Notes: generated by a model not told the origin, from the sequence alone. A stretch of 64,000 bases of DNA from Homarus americanus (GCF_018991925.1 NW_024753828.1:6298951-6362950); one strand, 5' to 3'. Numbered from the stretch's first letter, positions 49,322 to 62,002 are shown. Numbers and translations are program-made.

Positions 49322-49465
49322 GGAGAGAGAAAAGAGAGAGATAATGGAGAGAAAGAGAGAGAACAAGTTGAAGAAAGAAGAAGCATTAAAAGTAGGAAGC
49401 CCAAAAAGAACAAAACACACCCCCACATCAGAAGAGAAAATCTTAAGAGCAATATGAAGGTGGAT

Positions 49466-49560
49466 GGCTGAAGGAGGGAAGGAGGGAAGGAGGGAGGAGG
49501 GAGGGAGGAGGGAGGGAGGGAGGGAGGGAGGGGAGGGAGGGAGGGAGGGGGAGGAGGAGG
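49466..49560. repeat. (GGGA)n repeat
   Basis: GGGAGGGA/GGAGG units. (GT)n at 49619-49652 and CATA repeats at 49695-49730 follow. Confidence 0.92.
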
Positions 49561-49730
49561 AAGAGGTGAGGGAATGGGGAAAGAGTGGGAGAGTGAAAAT
49601 TACAGGAGGAGGAGAGAATGTGTGTGTGTGTGTGTGTGTGTGTCTGTGTGTGCTTAGGTGGGAGTGATCATATACCCCTACATAACACAAATAACTACAT
49701 ACATACATACACATACAGATACATACCTAT

Positions 49731-50330
49731 TATCGTATATACACAAATATACACCAATAACCTTTTTTCCTTTGACGTTTGACCTCTGATAAACATAACC
49801 CAGGAGGAGGAGGAGGAGGGAGCTGATGTTACCAACTGGGTCAAAGAGAGGTCCCCAGTCCTCTCTTCTCTCTCCACATAATCCCTCATCTCATCTCTCT
49901 CCCCCCCCACTGCACCTACCTGGCCCCTCACCCCCCCACCATCACAGACTTGACATAAACTTCGGGAGAATTTTCCACCCCCAAAATTATCCCACAACTC
50001 CAAAGAAAAACTACAAACTTGAGTCTTGGAATTATGACACAATGATGATGTTTCACTTTTTGAAGGGTCGTGATGTTTACACTATTCTGTAGATTATTAT
50101 TAATATTAACATTTAGGTCATCGGATAATTGGTGTTTTGTTATGGAATGTTTAAATGTTTTGGTAGTTATATTTATCGTTGAAACACAAAACACTAATTT
50201 ATGTGTATATTAAGTTTGGTGGCATTCATTAGTACTGTAGATCAATTACCTGTACGAGACGCGTCCGGTACACGACCAGATTGCTCCCCGTGTATGTGTG
50301 TCCGGGTGATAAATACTGTATGATGTAAAC
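49731..50330. other. Unassigned AT-rich DNA
   Basis: Contains short GA and C-rich blocks only. The frames here show no recognised domain. Confidence 0.5.
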
Positions 50331-50331
50331 A

Positions 50332-50420
50332 AGGGTGCGGTGGTAGAGCGGATACAGCGTTCGCCTCCTAACTCAAATATTCATGGTTCGATCCCTAGGT
50401 AATTCAAATTCACCCAGGAA
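50332..50420 (+). mobile_element. tRNA-derived SINE head
   Basis: A box TGGTAGAGCGGATACAG (50341-50357) and B box GGTTCGATCCC (50384-50394), with a CCTAACTCAAATATTCAT middle. The acceptor ends do not pair, so it is not a functional tRNA. CCTAA repeats follow at 50424-50460. Confidence 0.7.
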
Positions 50421-50821
50421 CCTGACCTAACCTAACCCAACTAAACCTAACCTAACCTACCACTTCATCGTTCATGTAAAATTATCAACACCACAGAATT
50501 ATCTCATATGGATATAATTCAGGTGTTTATAAATGGCAATTATACATGTGGCTCCTTCGTTAGTACAATAATTCTTGAAGGTATTGTGTCTTTGCTGTTC
50601 GTTGGTGTCGGGGAAAGCACAAGGAGAGGATTACAAGCTGTGCTACTCTGGTATTTCATGAGAACAAGGGAGCAGCAGGCTCGAGGTATGTGGGAGAGAG
50701 AGAGGGAACCAGGACGTGTTTTGTCAAATTTGTGTCAGGGGTTGAGAGCGTTACCTGTACCTGACATGTAATTAAATGATGAAATATGAGTGTGAGACAG
50801 TGAGAACGATGCATTCTTGAG

Positions 50822-50960
50822 TAAATAATAATAATAATAATAATAATAATTAACGGTTTATTGAAAAAGTTCTGCAGCCCGAAGGCTGAAACTATACATT
50901 GGACATAAATGACTTATTACATACATTGGTGGTTTAACAAAAGCCTGCATTAGAGAAAGG
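50822..50960 (-). mobile_element. YVDD-family LINE 3' end with (TAA)n tail, orphan
   Basis: On the minus strand: TTTCAGCCTTCGGGCTGCAG, then TCAATAAACCGTTAATTATT and about eight ATT units. Matches the LINE end at 18681. Upstream sequence (to about 50960) is too diverged to place. Confidence 0.75.
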
Positions 50961-51029
50961 TAAAGGAACATACAGATTAATGTAGGATTGTACGTGTTGA
51001 ACAGCAAACACGTAGTGTAGTCACTCCCT

Positions 51030-51490
51030 CCCAGATGGTGTTAGGAGGGACCTCACGTGGTGTAGTAGTTCCCTCAGATGGTGTTAGGAGGGACCTCACG
51101 TGATGTAGTAGTTCCCTCAGATGGTGTTATGAGGGACCTGACGTGGTGTAGTAATTCCCTCGCAGATGGTGTTATGAGGGGCCTCACGTGGTGTAGTAAT
51201 TCCCTCACAGATGGTGTTATGGGGGACCTCACGTGGTGTAATTACCTCACAGATGGTGTTATGAGGGTCCTCACGTGTGTAGTAATTCCCTCACAGATGG
51301 TGTTATTAGGGACCTGACGTGTAGTAATTCTCTCACAGATGGTGTTATGAGGGGGGCCTCACGTGGTGTAGTAATTCCTTCACAGATGGTGTTATGAGGG
51401 GCCTGACGTGGTGTAGTAATTCCCTCACAGATGGTGTTATGAGGGGCCTCACGTGGTGTAGTAATTCCTTCACAGATGGTGTTATATGAG
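51030..51490. repeat. 45-bp satellite CCTCACGTGGTGTAGTAATT
   Basis: About ten units. Each has the CACGTG palindrome and CTCACAGATGGTGTTATGAGG. Related to 16325-16520. Confidence 0.95.
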
Positions 51491-52182
51491 TGAGGTTTGG
51501 TCCAAGGCCTTCCTACCGTAGACGGATTAACACATCGCTGGTTGTTGTTTGGTCTCATGGGCCGTTATCACTGGGTACCTGGGACCTCACTGTGTGAAGG
51601 TTAACTTGGGTACGACTGTTACTGTTGAGTTGTTCTCACTGACTTAAGCACTGTTCACCACTGTTCACCTCTGTTTAACACTGGTTCCATTCCTTTCCTA
51701 AATGAAATTGTAACTCTGGCGAGAACTTGTTGATATTCCGGTGGGGAGGAGGGTTCAGGGGTGGGGTTGGTATGGGCCAATTGTCTTAACAGTTGACCTG
51801 GTTGCCTGAGAGATGCCAGGCACGTCTTGACCCTTTCGGTGGTCAAGGATGTAGTGTGTGTGTGTGGTGAGAACTTAAACCCCATTGTTCCCTAAGTATA
51901 AAAAATTAAAAATAATTCTTGATCCCTGACACACCCCAGTACCTGACGCCTTACACTCCTGAAGGACCCCCCACTCCTTCAGGTTGTATACACCAGGTGA
52001 GGTCTCATTATCCTCGTGTGAAGACTTACCTACAATACACAACAATTGAGTGAGGAGACAGATGACGTGTTACCTTGAAGCCAGGACGCGTTCTCATTGT
52101 TACCCGCCACTGCACCCTGGGAAACCCTTGTGTGACACTATAAAAACCAATTGTGATAGTTAGACCTCGTTAGCGTCACACC
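51491..52182. other. Unassigned DNA
   Basis: No repeat or recognised frame. Confidence 0.5.
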
Positions 52183-52448
52183 GAGCAGGATAGGACTCGG
52201 AGCAACGGATTCAAGTTGGATAAGTTTAGGTTTAGGAGGGAGATAGGAAGAAACTGGTGCACAAATAGGGTGGTAGACGAGTGGAACAAGCTTAGCAACT
52301 TTGTAGTAAGTGCTGGAACGCTGGAAAGTTTCAAAAGGAGGCTAGATAGATTCATAGATGATAGAGAGTGGTAGAACCTCTCGACAGGAGCTGCCATGCA
52401 CAGGCCAATCGGCCTATTGCAGACTCCTTATTTTCTTATGTTCTTATG
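52183..52448 (+). mobile_element. CR1-like LINE 3' end
   Basis: Translates as NGFKLDKFRFRREIGRNW, VVDEWNKLSNF and SFKRRLDRF before the stop, matching the C-terminus of copy 1. It is followed by a 3' UTR with AGGCCAATCGGCCT and two TTCTTATG octamers at 52433-52448. The frame is intact over its last 60 codons but differs from copy 1 at many residues, so it is a separate subfamily. Confidence 0.85.
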
Positions 52449-52796
52449 TCAACACTATCAAAACCTTATTAAATTTGACAATAAAGGTTTCGAAGCCTTT
52501 GAAGGGATCCAGCCACTTAAGCCGTGTATAAGCTCCGCATCTCATTAAACTACTACCACTAACAACCACGCCTGTAAGCCACGATACACTTGTGATGAAA
52601 AATTGACTCCAGGTGCGTAAAATTTGCTTCGTGTCTCATCAAAGTTATATTATCTCTTCCAGTAAGTCGTAAAGCTCAAACAAACTATACCTTAGCTTTA
52701 CCGAGTACAGCTTTACTGAGTACAGCTTTGTCGGTTTTCATCACCAAACCGCCACAATGTTGAGTCCAAATAATAATTATTGCATAAACTAACACT

Positions 52797-53172
52797 CGAG
52801 TACGGATCAAACCTAGAGTACTGATCAAACCTCGAGTACAGATCAAACCTCGAGTACAGATCAAACCTCGAGTACTGATCAAACCTCGAGTACTGATCAA
52901 ACCTCGAGTACAGATCAAACCTCGAGTACTGATCAAACCTCGAATACTGATCAAACCTCGAGTACTGATCAAACCTCGAGTACTCATCAAACCTCGAGTA
53001 CAGATCAAACCTCGAGTACAGATCAAACCTCGAGTACTCATCAAACCTCGAGTACAGATCAAACCTCGAGTACTCATCAAACCTCGAGTACTGATCAAAC
53101 CTCGAGTACTGATCAAACCTCGAGTACTGATCAAACCTCGAGTACTCATCAAATCTCGAGTACTGATCAATT
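52797..53172. repeat. 18-bp repeat CCTCGAGTACTGATCAAA
   Basis: About 21 units. Variable only at one trinucleotide (CTG/CAG/CTC). The unit carries overlapping palindromes CTCGAG, AGTACT and TGATCA. Length divisible by three and stop-free on the minus strand. Confidence 0.97.
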
Positions 53173-53209
53173 ACACATAACAGAGTCAGCGGTGGAAGAT
53201 GCTGACATA

Positions 53210-53595
53210 ACACATCCTCGCGTCGTCACTCACTTGCCACTCAGTCGTCACTCACTCACCATTCAGTCGTCATTCACTCGCCACTCAGTCGTCACTCACT
53301 CACCACTCAGTCGTCACTCACTCGCCGCTCAGTCGTCATTCACTCGCCGCTCAGTCGTCATTCACTCGCCACTGAGTCGTCACTCGCCACTCAGTCGTCA
53401 CTCGCCACTTAGTCGTCACCCGCCACTCGGTCGTCACTCACCACTCAGTCGTCACTCACTCAACACTCAGTCGTCACTCACTCACCACTCAGTCGTCACT
53501 CACTCAACACTCAGTCGTCACTCACTCACCACTCAGTCGTCACTCACTCAACACTCAGTCGTCACTCACTAACCACTCAGTCGTCACTCCATCAA
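53210..53595. repeat. 22-bp repeat CACTCAGTCGTCACTCACTC
   Basis: About 19 units, some 16 bp. Confidence 0.95.
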
Positions 53596-53714
53596 TGTCT
53601 CTCCACTAATGTTGTTATAATGTTTCCCATTCTGTTGCCTGAGAGAGATGCACTTCAGCCACAAGAAGTGTTCCATCTGTTTTAAGTGTCTTGGTCAGGC
53701 TTTCACCCTTGGAG

Positions 53715-53852
53715 CTAACCTAACCTAACCTCACCTCACCTAACCCAACCTACCCTAACCCAACCTCACCTAACCCAACCTCACCTAACCCAACCTCACC
53801 TAACCCAACCTCACCTAACCCAACCTCACCCAACCTAACCTAACCTAACCAA
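53715..53852. repeat. CCTAACCCAACCTCA repeat
   Basis: About 27 pentamers, alternating CCTAA, CCCAA and CCTCA. Confidence 0.93.
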
Positions 53853-53987
53853 CACAAAGAGGACCAATATTGCCCTACCGACTGCTCTTATTACACCAAA
53901 CATTCAGACAACTATTCCATTTCACGTGTAATCTGTGGAATAGAAAAAGTAATATAAAAGTAATTGAAAAGTAATAGGAAAGTCTAC

Positions 53988-53991
<4 letters not shown>

Positions 53992-54066
<75 letters not shown>
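53992..54066. repeat. (GA)n microsatellite
   Basis: About 37 units. GGTTA units at 54100-54122. Confidence 0.97.
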
Positions 54067-54068
<2 letters not shown>

Positions 54069-54122
54069 CCCTTTCATTCTGTCAGCTATTGCTATCGATT
54101 AGGTTAGATTAGGTTAGGTTAG

Positions 54123-54683
<561 letters not shown>

Positions 54684-54828
54684 ACTTAATGCACTATATT
54701 GTTATCATGAAACTCTGCACACTGTTATCATTGTTACTTAATATTATTATTGTTATTTATTTTGTTTTATATCTCTTCATCTTTTATTGATCTATGAATC
54801 TATTCTTTATCACAGTTGCGCTAAGAAG

Positions 54829-54829
54829 C

Positions 54830-54870
<41 letters not shown>
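54829..54870. repeat. (GA)n, with (ACAG)n nearby
   Basis: About 20 GA units. ACAG units at 54937-54963 and again near 54980-55000. Confidence 0.95.
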
Positions 54871-55144
54871 GGGATACTCTAAGGTGTTTAAAAGCCACAT
54901 TTCATTAGATTTATAAACAGTACAGTATAGAGTGTAGAACAGACAGACAGACAGACAGACAGAGATGCTGAGATAAAGTGAACAGACAGACATACAGACA
55001 GAGAGAGAGAGAGAGAAATATTCCCTCTTTAAACGATAGTCCATTTTCAGATCAGTATTTAGTTAAAAAAAATATATATATAATAAAATATATGTTTGGT
55101 GCCCAGAGTAATGCATTTAATTAATTCCGGTAGAGAGATGTATG

Positions 55145-55147
<3 letters not shown>

Positions 55148-55192
<45 letters not shown>
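55148..55192. repeat. (TC)n microsatellite
   Basis: About 21 units. Confidence 0.96.
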
Positions 55193-55193
<1 letters not shown>

Positions 55194-55333
55194 ACTTAGG
55201 TCACCTGTCACAAGTTTACCTCCAACACTAAGAAAGTTCTCATGACCTCTGCAACACCTGTCTCGTGAGCCCAGTTAATGAGGAAAGGTAATTATGAGGT
55301 GACGTTTCTCCTTATGAGGGTCTGGTACTTATA

Positions 55334-55377
<44 letters not shown>

Positions 55378-55378
55378 A
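55334..55378. repeat. (GAT)n microsatellite
   Basis: About 14 units. Confidence 0.96.
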
Positions 55379-55488
55379 ATAAAGTCATAATAATAATCAA
55401 CAACGATAATTAAAAGGCAAAAAAATAAAAACAATCACTAATATTCAAGAGAAACATCAAATTTCTATCATATAACTGAAATTTAAAC

Positions 55489-55489
<1 letters not shown>

Positions 55490-55538
<49 letters not shown>
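55490..55538. repeat. (GT)n microsatellite
   Basis: About 23 units. 55539-55960 has no recognised feature. Confidence 0.97.
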
Positions 55539-55539
<1 letters not shown>

Positions 55540-55961
55540 CCTTCAGTGACCTTTATAATACGCACACAACCTTTAAACTGCTATAGTACTTACAGCCAAC
55601 GCGCGGATGTCACCTCACCACACACCTATCACTCACCTGTAAAGAAAAAATCAATTAGTAATTTGGCTTGACTAACACCTCACATAAGATGATAACGGTA
55701 ACTCTAATTGGCGTTAGTTAATACCATCTAGATTGATTTTGATAATATTACAAAAAAATAGGACAAAAATATATAGTGGTTATAATTAGACCATTTTATA
55801 TCCGTGTTATCAAGTGTATGGCAACACATGATGGAATACAGTACCGTATTTAACAACCGCTTCCCCTTACGGTATAATACAACGGTAGCGTGTAAAGGGG
55901 GAAGTCAAAAGCTGGCATTGTGGTGTTGAGGTGAATACAAATGCTCCATTATCATTCGGTG

Positions 55962-56145
55962 CGTGGGAGGGGTGGTGAAGGGTGGTGAGGGGTGTGAGGG
56001 GTGGTGAGGGGTGTGAGGGTGGTGACGGGTGGTGAGTGTGGTAAAGGGTGTGAGGGTGGTGGGGGTGTGAGGGTGTGAGGGTGGTGAGGGGTGTGAGGGT
56101 GTGAGGGTGGTGAGGGGTGTGAGGGGTGGTGAGGGGTGTGATGTA
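55962..56145. repeat. GGGTGTGAGGGTGGTGA repeat
   Basis: About 15 imperfect GTGAGGGGTG units. Confidence 0.93.
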
Positions 56146-56187
56146 AGGTTAAGTTCTTCCTGGTGAGGTTCTGATGCCGTTCTGATG

Positions 56188-56286
56188 ACTAACCTAACCT
56201 AACTTAACCTAACCTAACCGAACCTAACCTAACCTAACCTACCTGTAACCTAACCTAACCTACCTGTAACCTAACCTAACCTAACC
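56188..56286. repeat. (CCTAA)n interstitial array
   Basis: About 19 pentamers, with an ACCTGTAA interruption repeated twice. Confidence 0.94.
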
Positions 56287-56341
56287 TTCAAATTACCATC
56301 ATTATACCAGTGTGTCCCTCAACCAATGTTCTAGAGGTGAA

Positions 56342-56440
56342 GTAGGCTAAGCGGACACAACACTCACTTCCTCTCCTAAAGGTCAATGGTTCGAGCATAG
56401 GGTTTCCTCAGTGCGCCCTACCGTAAATAAGTACGTACGT
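56342..56440 (+). mobile_element. tRNA-derived SINE head
   Basis: A box GTAGGCTAAGCGGACAC (56342-56358), TCTCCTAAAGGTCAAT middle and B box GGTTCGAGC (56388-56396). Shares the TCCTAA...GGTCA pattern with the SINE at 29.3 kb. A body starting CCCTACCGTAAATAAGTACG follows. Confidence 0.7.
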
Positions 56441-56632
56441 AACTTTGCCGGCAGAGAAGTTAAAGAGGTGGAGTGTAGTGCCGGCAACAATATTCTCTGC
56501 AGTTATGAGGGTTTTTGAGCCTAAGTGACCCTAAACATGGTGCAGTAAGTTCTATTTTTCTTCTGGTATCGAAGAAAATAATCTACGTTACTTTTCAAAT
56601 CTTCCAACTGAGATTCCACAGAGACTGGCTTA

Positions 56633-56962
56633 TGTTAGGATGATGATGGTGGAGTCACTGCCGCCCCTCCACCACATGTTAGGATGATGATGGAGTCACT
56701 GCCGCCCCTCCACCACATGTTAGGATGATGATGGAGTCACTGCCGCCCCTCCACCACATGTTAGGATGATGATGGAGTCACTGCCGCCCCTCCACCACAT
56801 GTTAGGATGATGATGGAGTCACTGCCGCCCCTCCACCACATGTTAGGATGATGATGGAGTCACTGCCGCCCCTCCACCACATGTGGAAGATGATGGAGTC
56901 ACTGCCGCCCCTCCACCACATGTTAGGAAGATGATGGAGTCACTGCCGCCCCTCCACCACAC
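56633..56962. repeat. 41-bp repeat, eight units
   Basis: TGTTAGGATGATGATGGAGT plus CACTGCCGCCCCTCCACCACA. Nearly perfect, so recently amplified. Confidence 0.97.
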
Positions 56963-57074
56963 ACTTCCTCAAACCCCCCGTATAATTTTCTCCCTCAAGT
57001 GTCAACATAAATATTAACTTTAATATCAACGCCGATGAAAGTTCCATTCCCAAGAGGTGATGCCGGGCCAACAC

Positions 57075-57692
57075 GTCGGCCTCCTACACGGTGCGGCCCT
57101 CACTCTCTCTACCTTCTACACGGTGCGGCCCACACTCTTTCTACCTCCTACACGGTGCGGCCCACACTCTCTCTACCTTCTACACGGTGCGGCCCACACT
57201 ACTTCTACCTCCTACACAGTGCGGCCCACCCCCCATCAACCTCCTACACGGTGCGGCCCACACTCCATCTACTTCCTACACGGTGCGGCCCAACCTCCCT
57301 CTACCTCCCATACGATGCGGCCCAGCCTCCCTCTGCCTCGTACACGGTACGGCCCACCCTCCATTATCACTTCCTACAAGGTGAGGCCCAGACTACCTCT
57401 GCCTCCTACACGGTGCGGCCCACCTCCTGCTGCTCCTACGGTGCAGCCCACCACTCCTGTAACTCCCACGTGCAGCCCACCCTCCCTGTAACTCCTACAG
57501 TGCAGCCCACCCTCCTGTAACTCCCACACAGTGCAGCCCCACCCTCCCTGTAACTCCCACACGGTGCATGCCTCCTCTAACTCCCACACGGTGCGGCCCA
57601 CCCTCCCTCTAACTCCCACACGGTGCGGCCCACCCTCCAATACACCTCCTACACAATGCGGTCCACCCTTCCTGTACGTCCTACACGGTGCT
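57075..57692. repeat. 32-bp repeat CACGGTGCGGCCCAC
   Basis: About 19 units. Early units are 32 bp. GTGCGGCCCA is the conserved core. Stop-poor, giving shadows in three frames. Confidence 0.96.
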
Positions 57693-57774
57693 GTAGAAAA
57701 TGAAGTATTAATTAATATTTGATTGACTATTAATCTGACTGACTGAATTTTTCTTGTTCAAGGAGATGACTATG

Positions 57775-57992
57775 AACACCTGGTGATGACTATGAACACC
57801 TGGTGGTGATTAAAAACACCTGGTGATTAAGAACACCTGGTGATTAAGAACACCTGGTGATTAAAAACACCTGGTGATTAAAACACCTGGTGATTAAAAA
57901 CACCTGGTGATTAAGAACACCTGGTGATTAAAAACACCTGGTGATTAAGAACACCTGTTGATTAAGAACACCTGTTGATTATGAACACCTCA
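57775..57992. repeat. 17-bp repeat AACACCTGGTGATTAAA
   Basis: About 12 units. CACCTGGTG is a near palindrome. 57993-58340 shows nothing further. Confidence 0.95.
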
Positions 57993-58344
57993 TGACAAAA
58001 CATTTCATTAATCTTAACTCAGTCTACTAAATAAAGTCCCATTAAAGGAGACAGAAAGGACGCCAGTAAACAGAGCAGTGAACATCAAAGAGCCAATCAC
58101 AGTTACCTGCCGATTCATCCCTATTTGACGACTGGAGCTCATCAAGAGGTGTCCAGCCAAATGAGTTTCTAGCCTTTTCAACATTAAGGACTCGATCTAT
58201 GAAGAGATATGGACTAATTATGGCGTTTCTTATCTTATCAAATGTTTCGTGATGTTGAAGAAAAATACATCACGAATATTGGATTAAGTTGAGTCAATAT
58301 CTACCTGTTAAAAAGATATAAATTGTATCACCTGAAGAATCTCC

Positions 58345-58388
58345 ACCTAACCTAACCTAACCTACCCTACCCTAGCCTAACCTAACCA
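58345..58388. repeat. (CCTAA)n interstitial array
   Basis: Eight pentamers, with CCTAC variants. Confidence 0.93.
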
Positions 58389-58509
58389 TTCTGAGCCTCG
58401 TTGGTGAAGTAAACAATTAAGACATCACACTAAAGGATGATGAACCAAACAACGTTCCCCTCTGTGAGTCTCTCTTGGCCTGTAGAGACATTTGAGTGTT
58501 TACCGAGAT

Positions 58510-58748
58510 GAGAGGAGAAGCGGGGAGGAGGAGAGCTGGGGAGGAAGAGGAGGCAGGGGGGAGGGAAGAGGAGGAGAAGCGGGGAGGGGAAAGAGGAGGA
58601 GGGAGGAGGGTGTAAGTGTGCATGTGTGGAAGGGGCAGGAGGGATGATGATGTGGAGGGGGGGGGACAGGTGGGAGAATGCTTGATAGTTAGGGGGAGAG
58701 AGAGAGGGGGTAGATGGGGGAGAGGAATGGGGAAGGAAGAGAAAGGAG
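58510..58748. repeat. Purine-rich GGGGAGGAGGAG tract
   Basis: Irregular G/A tract. The minus-strand serine/proline frame is a shadow. Confidence 0.85.
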
Positions 58749-59364
58749 TATACATTAGCTATCAGTTGTATTACTGAATAGATTATGATAACATTACCGG
58801 TATAAATAAACCTAAAACAAGACTACGACACAAATCTTAATTCAGAAACATTAATGCCTTGAAAAATAAGCAAATACTAATAATGAAGGTTTGGAGTTGA
58901 CTTAAAAGCTTCACCTTAAAGTTTGAAAATAAAAATCGAAAGATGTAGTGGAGGAAGTTGTTGAGCCTTCCGGGCCAATGCGACATCTAGCCCACGAGAG
59001 AAAAGTTATTTAATTAGGAGTAACTATAAACAGAGGGGGCTATCTTAGGGCTGTGTAAGTGAACCGAAAACTAATGAATATCTGGTACATAAACAGAGTA
59101 AAGGAGGAAAGAGAACGTGGAGAAGGAGAGGAGGAAGAGAGAAATAACAAACATATTCTACTCCTTAATTCCGTTTTACTTTTGTTGTGGCAGTGATTCT
59201 CTACCACCAAAATATACTTCACGTAGGAGTCAAGGCTTTATACCGAACTCATCCAAACATAAACAACTCCTTCAAATATACTTTACAGAGAAATATATTC
59301 AACTCTGGCGTAGTTGTCATTAAGGGTTAAATTCACCGGGAAGAAGATTGGAGGTGAAGTAGAG
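58749..59364. other. Unassigned AT-rich DNA
   Basis: Short frames only, no recognised domains. Confidence 0.5.
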
Positions 59365-59570
59365 TCCCCTTCACTAGTGCCTTTACAGGGGCTCGTCAGG
59401 TTTTACGCAGTGTGGCAGCGCTGTGTTTGTTGACATTCGACAGAAGGAAACTCACAATTGTAAACATCAATGGAATCAAATTTAAACAATATTAACACAA
59501 ATATCTCAATGATAATGATTCTGTGGAGTGTTTATATGACGAGCCCCTGTAAACGCACTAGTGAAGGGGA
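59365..59570. mobile_element. MITE-like element with 34-bp terminal inverted repeats
   Basis: TIRs at 59365-59398 and 59537-59570 begin TCCCCTTCACTAGTGC and differ at one of 34 positions. The 138-bp interior is AT-rich towards the right and non-coding. No clear target-site duplication (AGAG left, GTGT right). Could alternatively be the paired ends of a deleted DNA transposon. Confidence 0.82.
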
Positions 59571-59625
59571 GTGTACATATGTCAGTCTTGGGTGGGGTGA
59601 GGTTCATGTGATGTGTGTGTAGCTG

Positions 59626-59627
<2 letters not shown>

Positions 59628-59671
<44 letters not shown>

Positions 59672-59697
59672 ATGTGTGTGTGTGTGTGTGTGTGTCA
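59628..59697. repeat. (GT)n microsatellite
   Basis: About 33 units with one CATG break. Confidence 0.97.
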
Positions 59698-60026
59698 CCT
59701 TCACTCTAAAGAAAGATTAAGTTGATGCTGATGCTGGGGAGAATCCTACAGGAGGGTGGTGTGGGGAGAAGTCACAAGGGAGGTGGTGCTGAGGAGGGAG
59801 AGATGGGGCAGGTGGTACTGGGGGCCAGGGGATGGAGTGCTGGGAACAGGACGTGTATTACTAGGTTGGGGAACAGGATAGTATTACTGGGGGTGGGGAG
59901 GGGGGCAGGATGGATGGTGTTGCTAAAGGGGCAGAGATATAACAGCCATATCCTGAGATTAATAGACAGAGTAGGTTTAGGGGATACACCTGGGGCGGAA
60001 GATAAAAGGTGAAGTATTAAACATGG

Positions 60027-60262
60027 GGCAGATAGATCAGCTGGAGTCATACAGCGAGTCAGGATGTACTCAGCCTCGGTTAGATCAGCTGAGTCCTTGG
60101 CAGACCAGGATGTACTCCCAGCCTCGGTTAGATCAGCTGAGTCCTTGTAGTCAGGATGTACTCAGCCTCCAGTTAGATCAGCTGAGTCCTTAAAATCAGG
60201 ATATTACTCAGCCTCGATTCAAATCAGCTGAGTCATAGCGAAGTCGGGATGTACTCAGCCTC
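60027..60262. repeat. 42-46-bp repeat GTACTCAGCCTCGGTTAGAT
   Basis: Five units with AGATCAGCTGAGTCCTT. AATTGGTATAT repeats follow at 60340-60430. Confidence 0.92.
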
Positions 60263-60689
60263 CGGTTATTTAATGCTTTAGTAGTTGCTCATTGGAATAT
60301 ACACAGGCGATTAATACCTTCACTACGCGTTAGAATAAATGGTATATCTACTCAGGAGTTAAATTGGTATATGTGCTTAGGAGTTAAATTGGTATATCTA
60401 TTTTGAAGTTAAAATTGGCATATATACTTAGAAATTAAAATAGCTTATCTCTATATAAATTAACATTGAATGAATCTTTACCCAAATTTCACTAAGGAAA
60501 AATAACAATCAATATAACACAAGAAATGTTTACCTCCCCAGTTAACATTAACATCAGTATAGAGTAAATGTTTAAATTATATCAGTTAATATCAATAAAC
60601 ACAAATAATATGTATATAAGTATGGAAATGTGTTTAGTGTTAAGTAAAGGTCGATGTTAATGTTTGTTTTTCTGGATGTTGTGAAGTAG

Positions 60690-61178
60690 AGGGACGAGAT
60701 AAACATAGGAAGAGAGATAAGTGATAAATATAGGAAGAGAGATAAGTGATAAATATAGGAAGAGAGATAAGTGATAAATATAGGAAGAGAGATAAGTGAT
60801 AAATATAGGAAGAGAGATAAGAGATAAACATAGGAAGAGAGATAAGAGATAAATATAGGAAGAGAGATAAGAGATAAACATAGGAAGAGAGATAAGTGAT
60901 AAATATAGGAAGAGAGATAAGAGATAAACATAGGAAGAGAGGTAAGAGATAAACATAGGAAGAGAGATAAGAGATAAATATAGGAAGAAAGATAAGAGAT
61001 AAATATAGGAAGAGAGATAAGAGATAAACATAGGAAGAGAGATAAGTGATAAATATAGGAAGAGAGATAAGAGATAAACATAGGAAGAGAGATAAGTGAT
61101 AAATATAGGAAGAGAGATAAGAGATAAATATAGGAAGAGAGATAAGAGATAAATATAGGAAGAGAGATAAGAGATAAG
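60690..61178. repeat. 25-bp repeat GATAAATATAGGAAGAGAGA
   Basis: About 19 units, AAATA/AAACA and AGTG/AGAG variants. Stop-free on the minus strand in all frames (Ser-Leu-Ile-rich shadows). Confidence 0.97.
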
Positions 61179-61264
61179 GTGAGACTCACAAACCTTGATA
61201 AGTAATGATGAAGGAACTGACGGTTTTTATCATCAATTCACACCGACTTGCCACCAAAATCCGC

Positions 61265-61538
61265 TAAAACCCTTTACGAGGCAACAAAACCTCAAAAAAC
61301 ACACCAAGCCCCAACAAAACCCACCAAACCCCAACAAAACCTCAACAAAACCCACCAAGCCCTAACAAAACCCACCAAAACCTCAAAAAACCCACCAAGC
61401 CCCAACAAAACCCACCAAAAACCCACCAACCCCAGAACTCCAAAAAACCCACCAAAACCCAAAACCCACCAAACCCCAACAAAACCCACCAAACCCCAAC
61501 AAAACCCGCCAACACCTCAACAAAACCCACCAAGCCCT
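61265..61538. repeat. 20-bp repeat AAACCCACCAAGCCCCAACA
   Basis: About 13 irregular units. Confidence 0.94.
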
Positions 61539-62000
61539 CTAAAGTTGCGCCACTCTCCAGGACAGCCTCTACGCCATTTCATCTCCGGCTACTGAATATG
61601 AGCACAAATGACCACAAAGTCTACAGCAACGGAGGAGGCACAAGGAAGACGTAGATTATAAATGGTGGGAGAAGGAGGAGTGGCGCAAGAGTAGGGAGAG
61701 AGGAGGAAGAGAAGCAGGAAGAGGAGGAGGAGAAGCAGGAAGAGGAGGAGGAGATTAAAAAAAAATGTATGGAAGGGATTTGAGGTATTTAAATTTATAA
61801 CTGAGAAAGAAAGAAGAAGGAAGAGATGAAAGCATAGCAGATGGAAGAGAAGGAAGACGCGATAGTAGAGGAGAAAGAAGAGAAGGAAAGGGATATAAAA
61901 GAGAAGAAGAGGAGAAGAAAAGAGAGAGGATAATTTTTTTTTTTAGTTTAGCAAATTTATTGACAAATCCTGGAGTACAGTTTGCCTATTCAGACTGCTG
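61539..62000. other. GA-rich spacer
   Basis: AG-rich to 61930, then poly-T. No gene recognised. Confidence 0.6.
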
Positions 62001-62002
62001 CA

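Noticed and set aside
50332..50402. Functional tRNA gene
   Set aside because: A and B boxes are present, but the acceptor stem does not pair and the anticodon arm is irregular, so it was called a SINE head.
50508..50771. 87-codon plus-strand frame with a hydrophobic N-terminal stretch
   Set aside because: Unrecognised, includes a GA-repeat-derived segment, and has no other gene signals.
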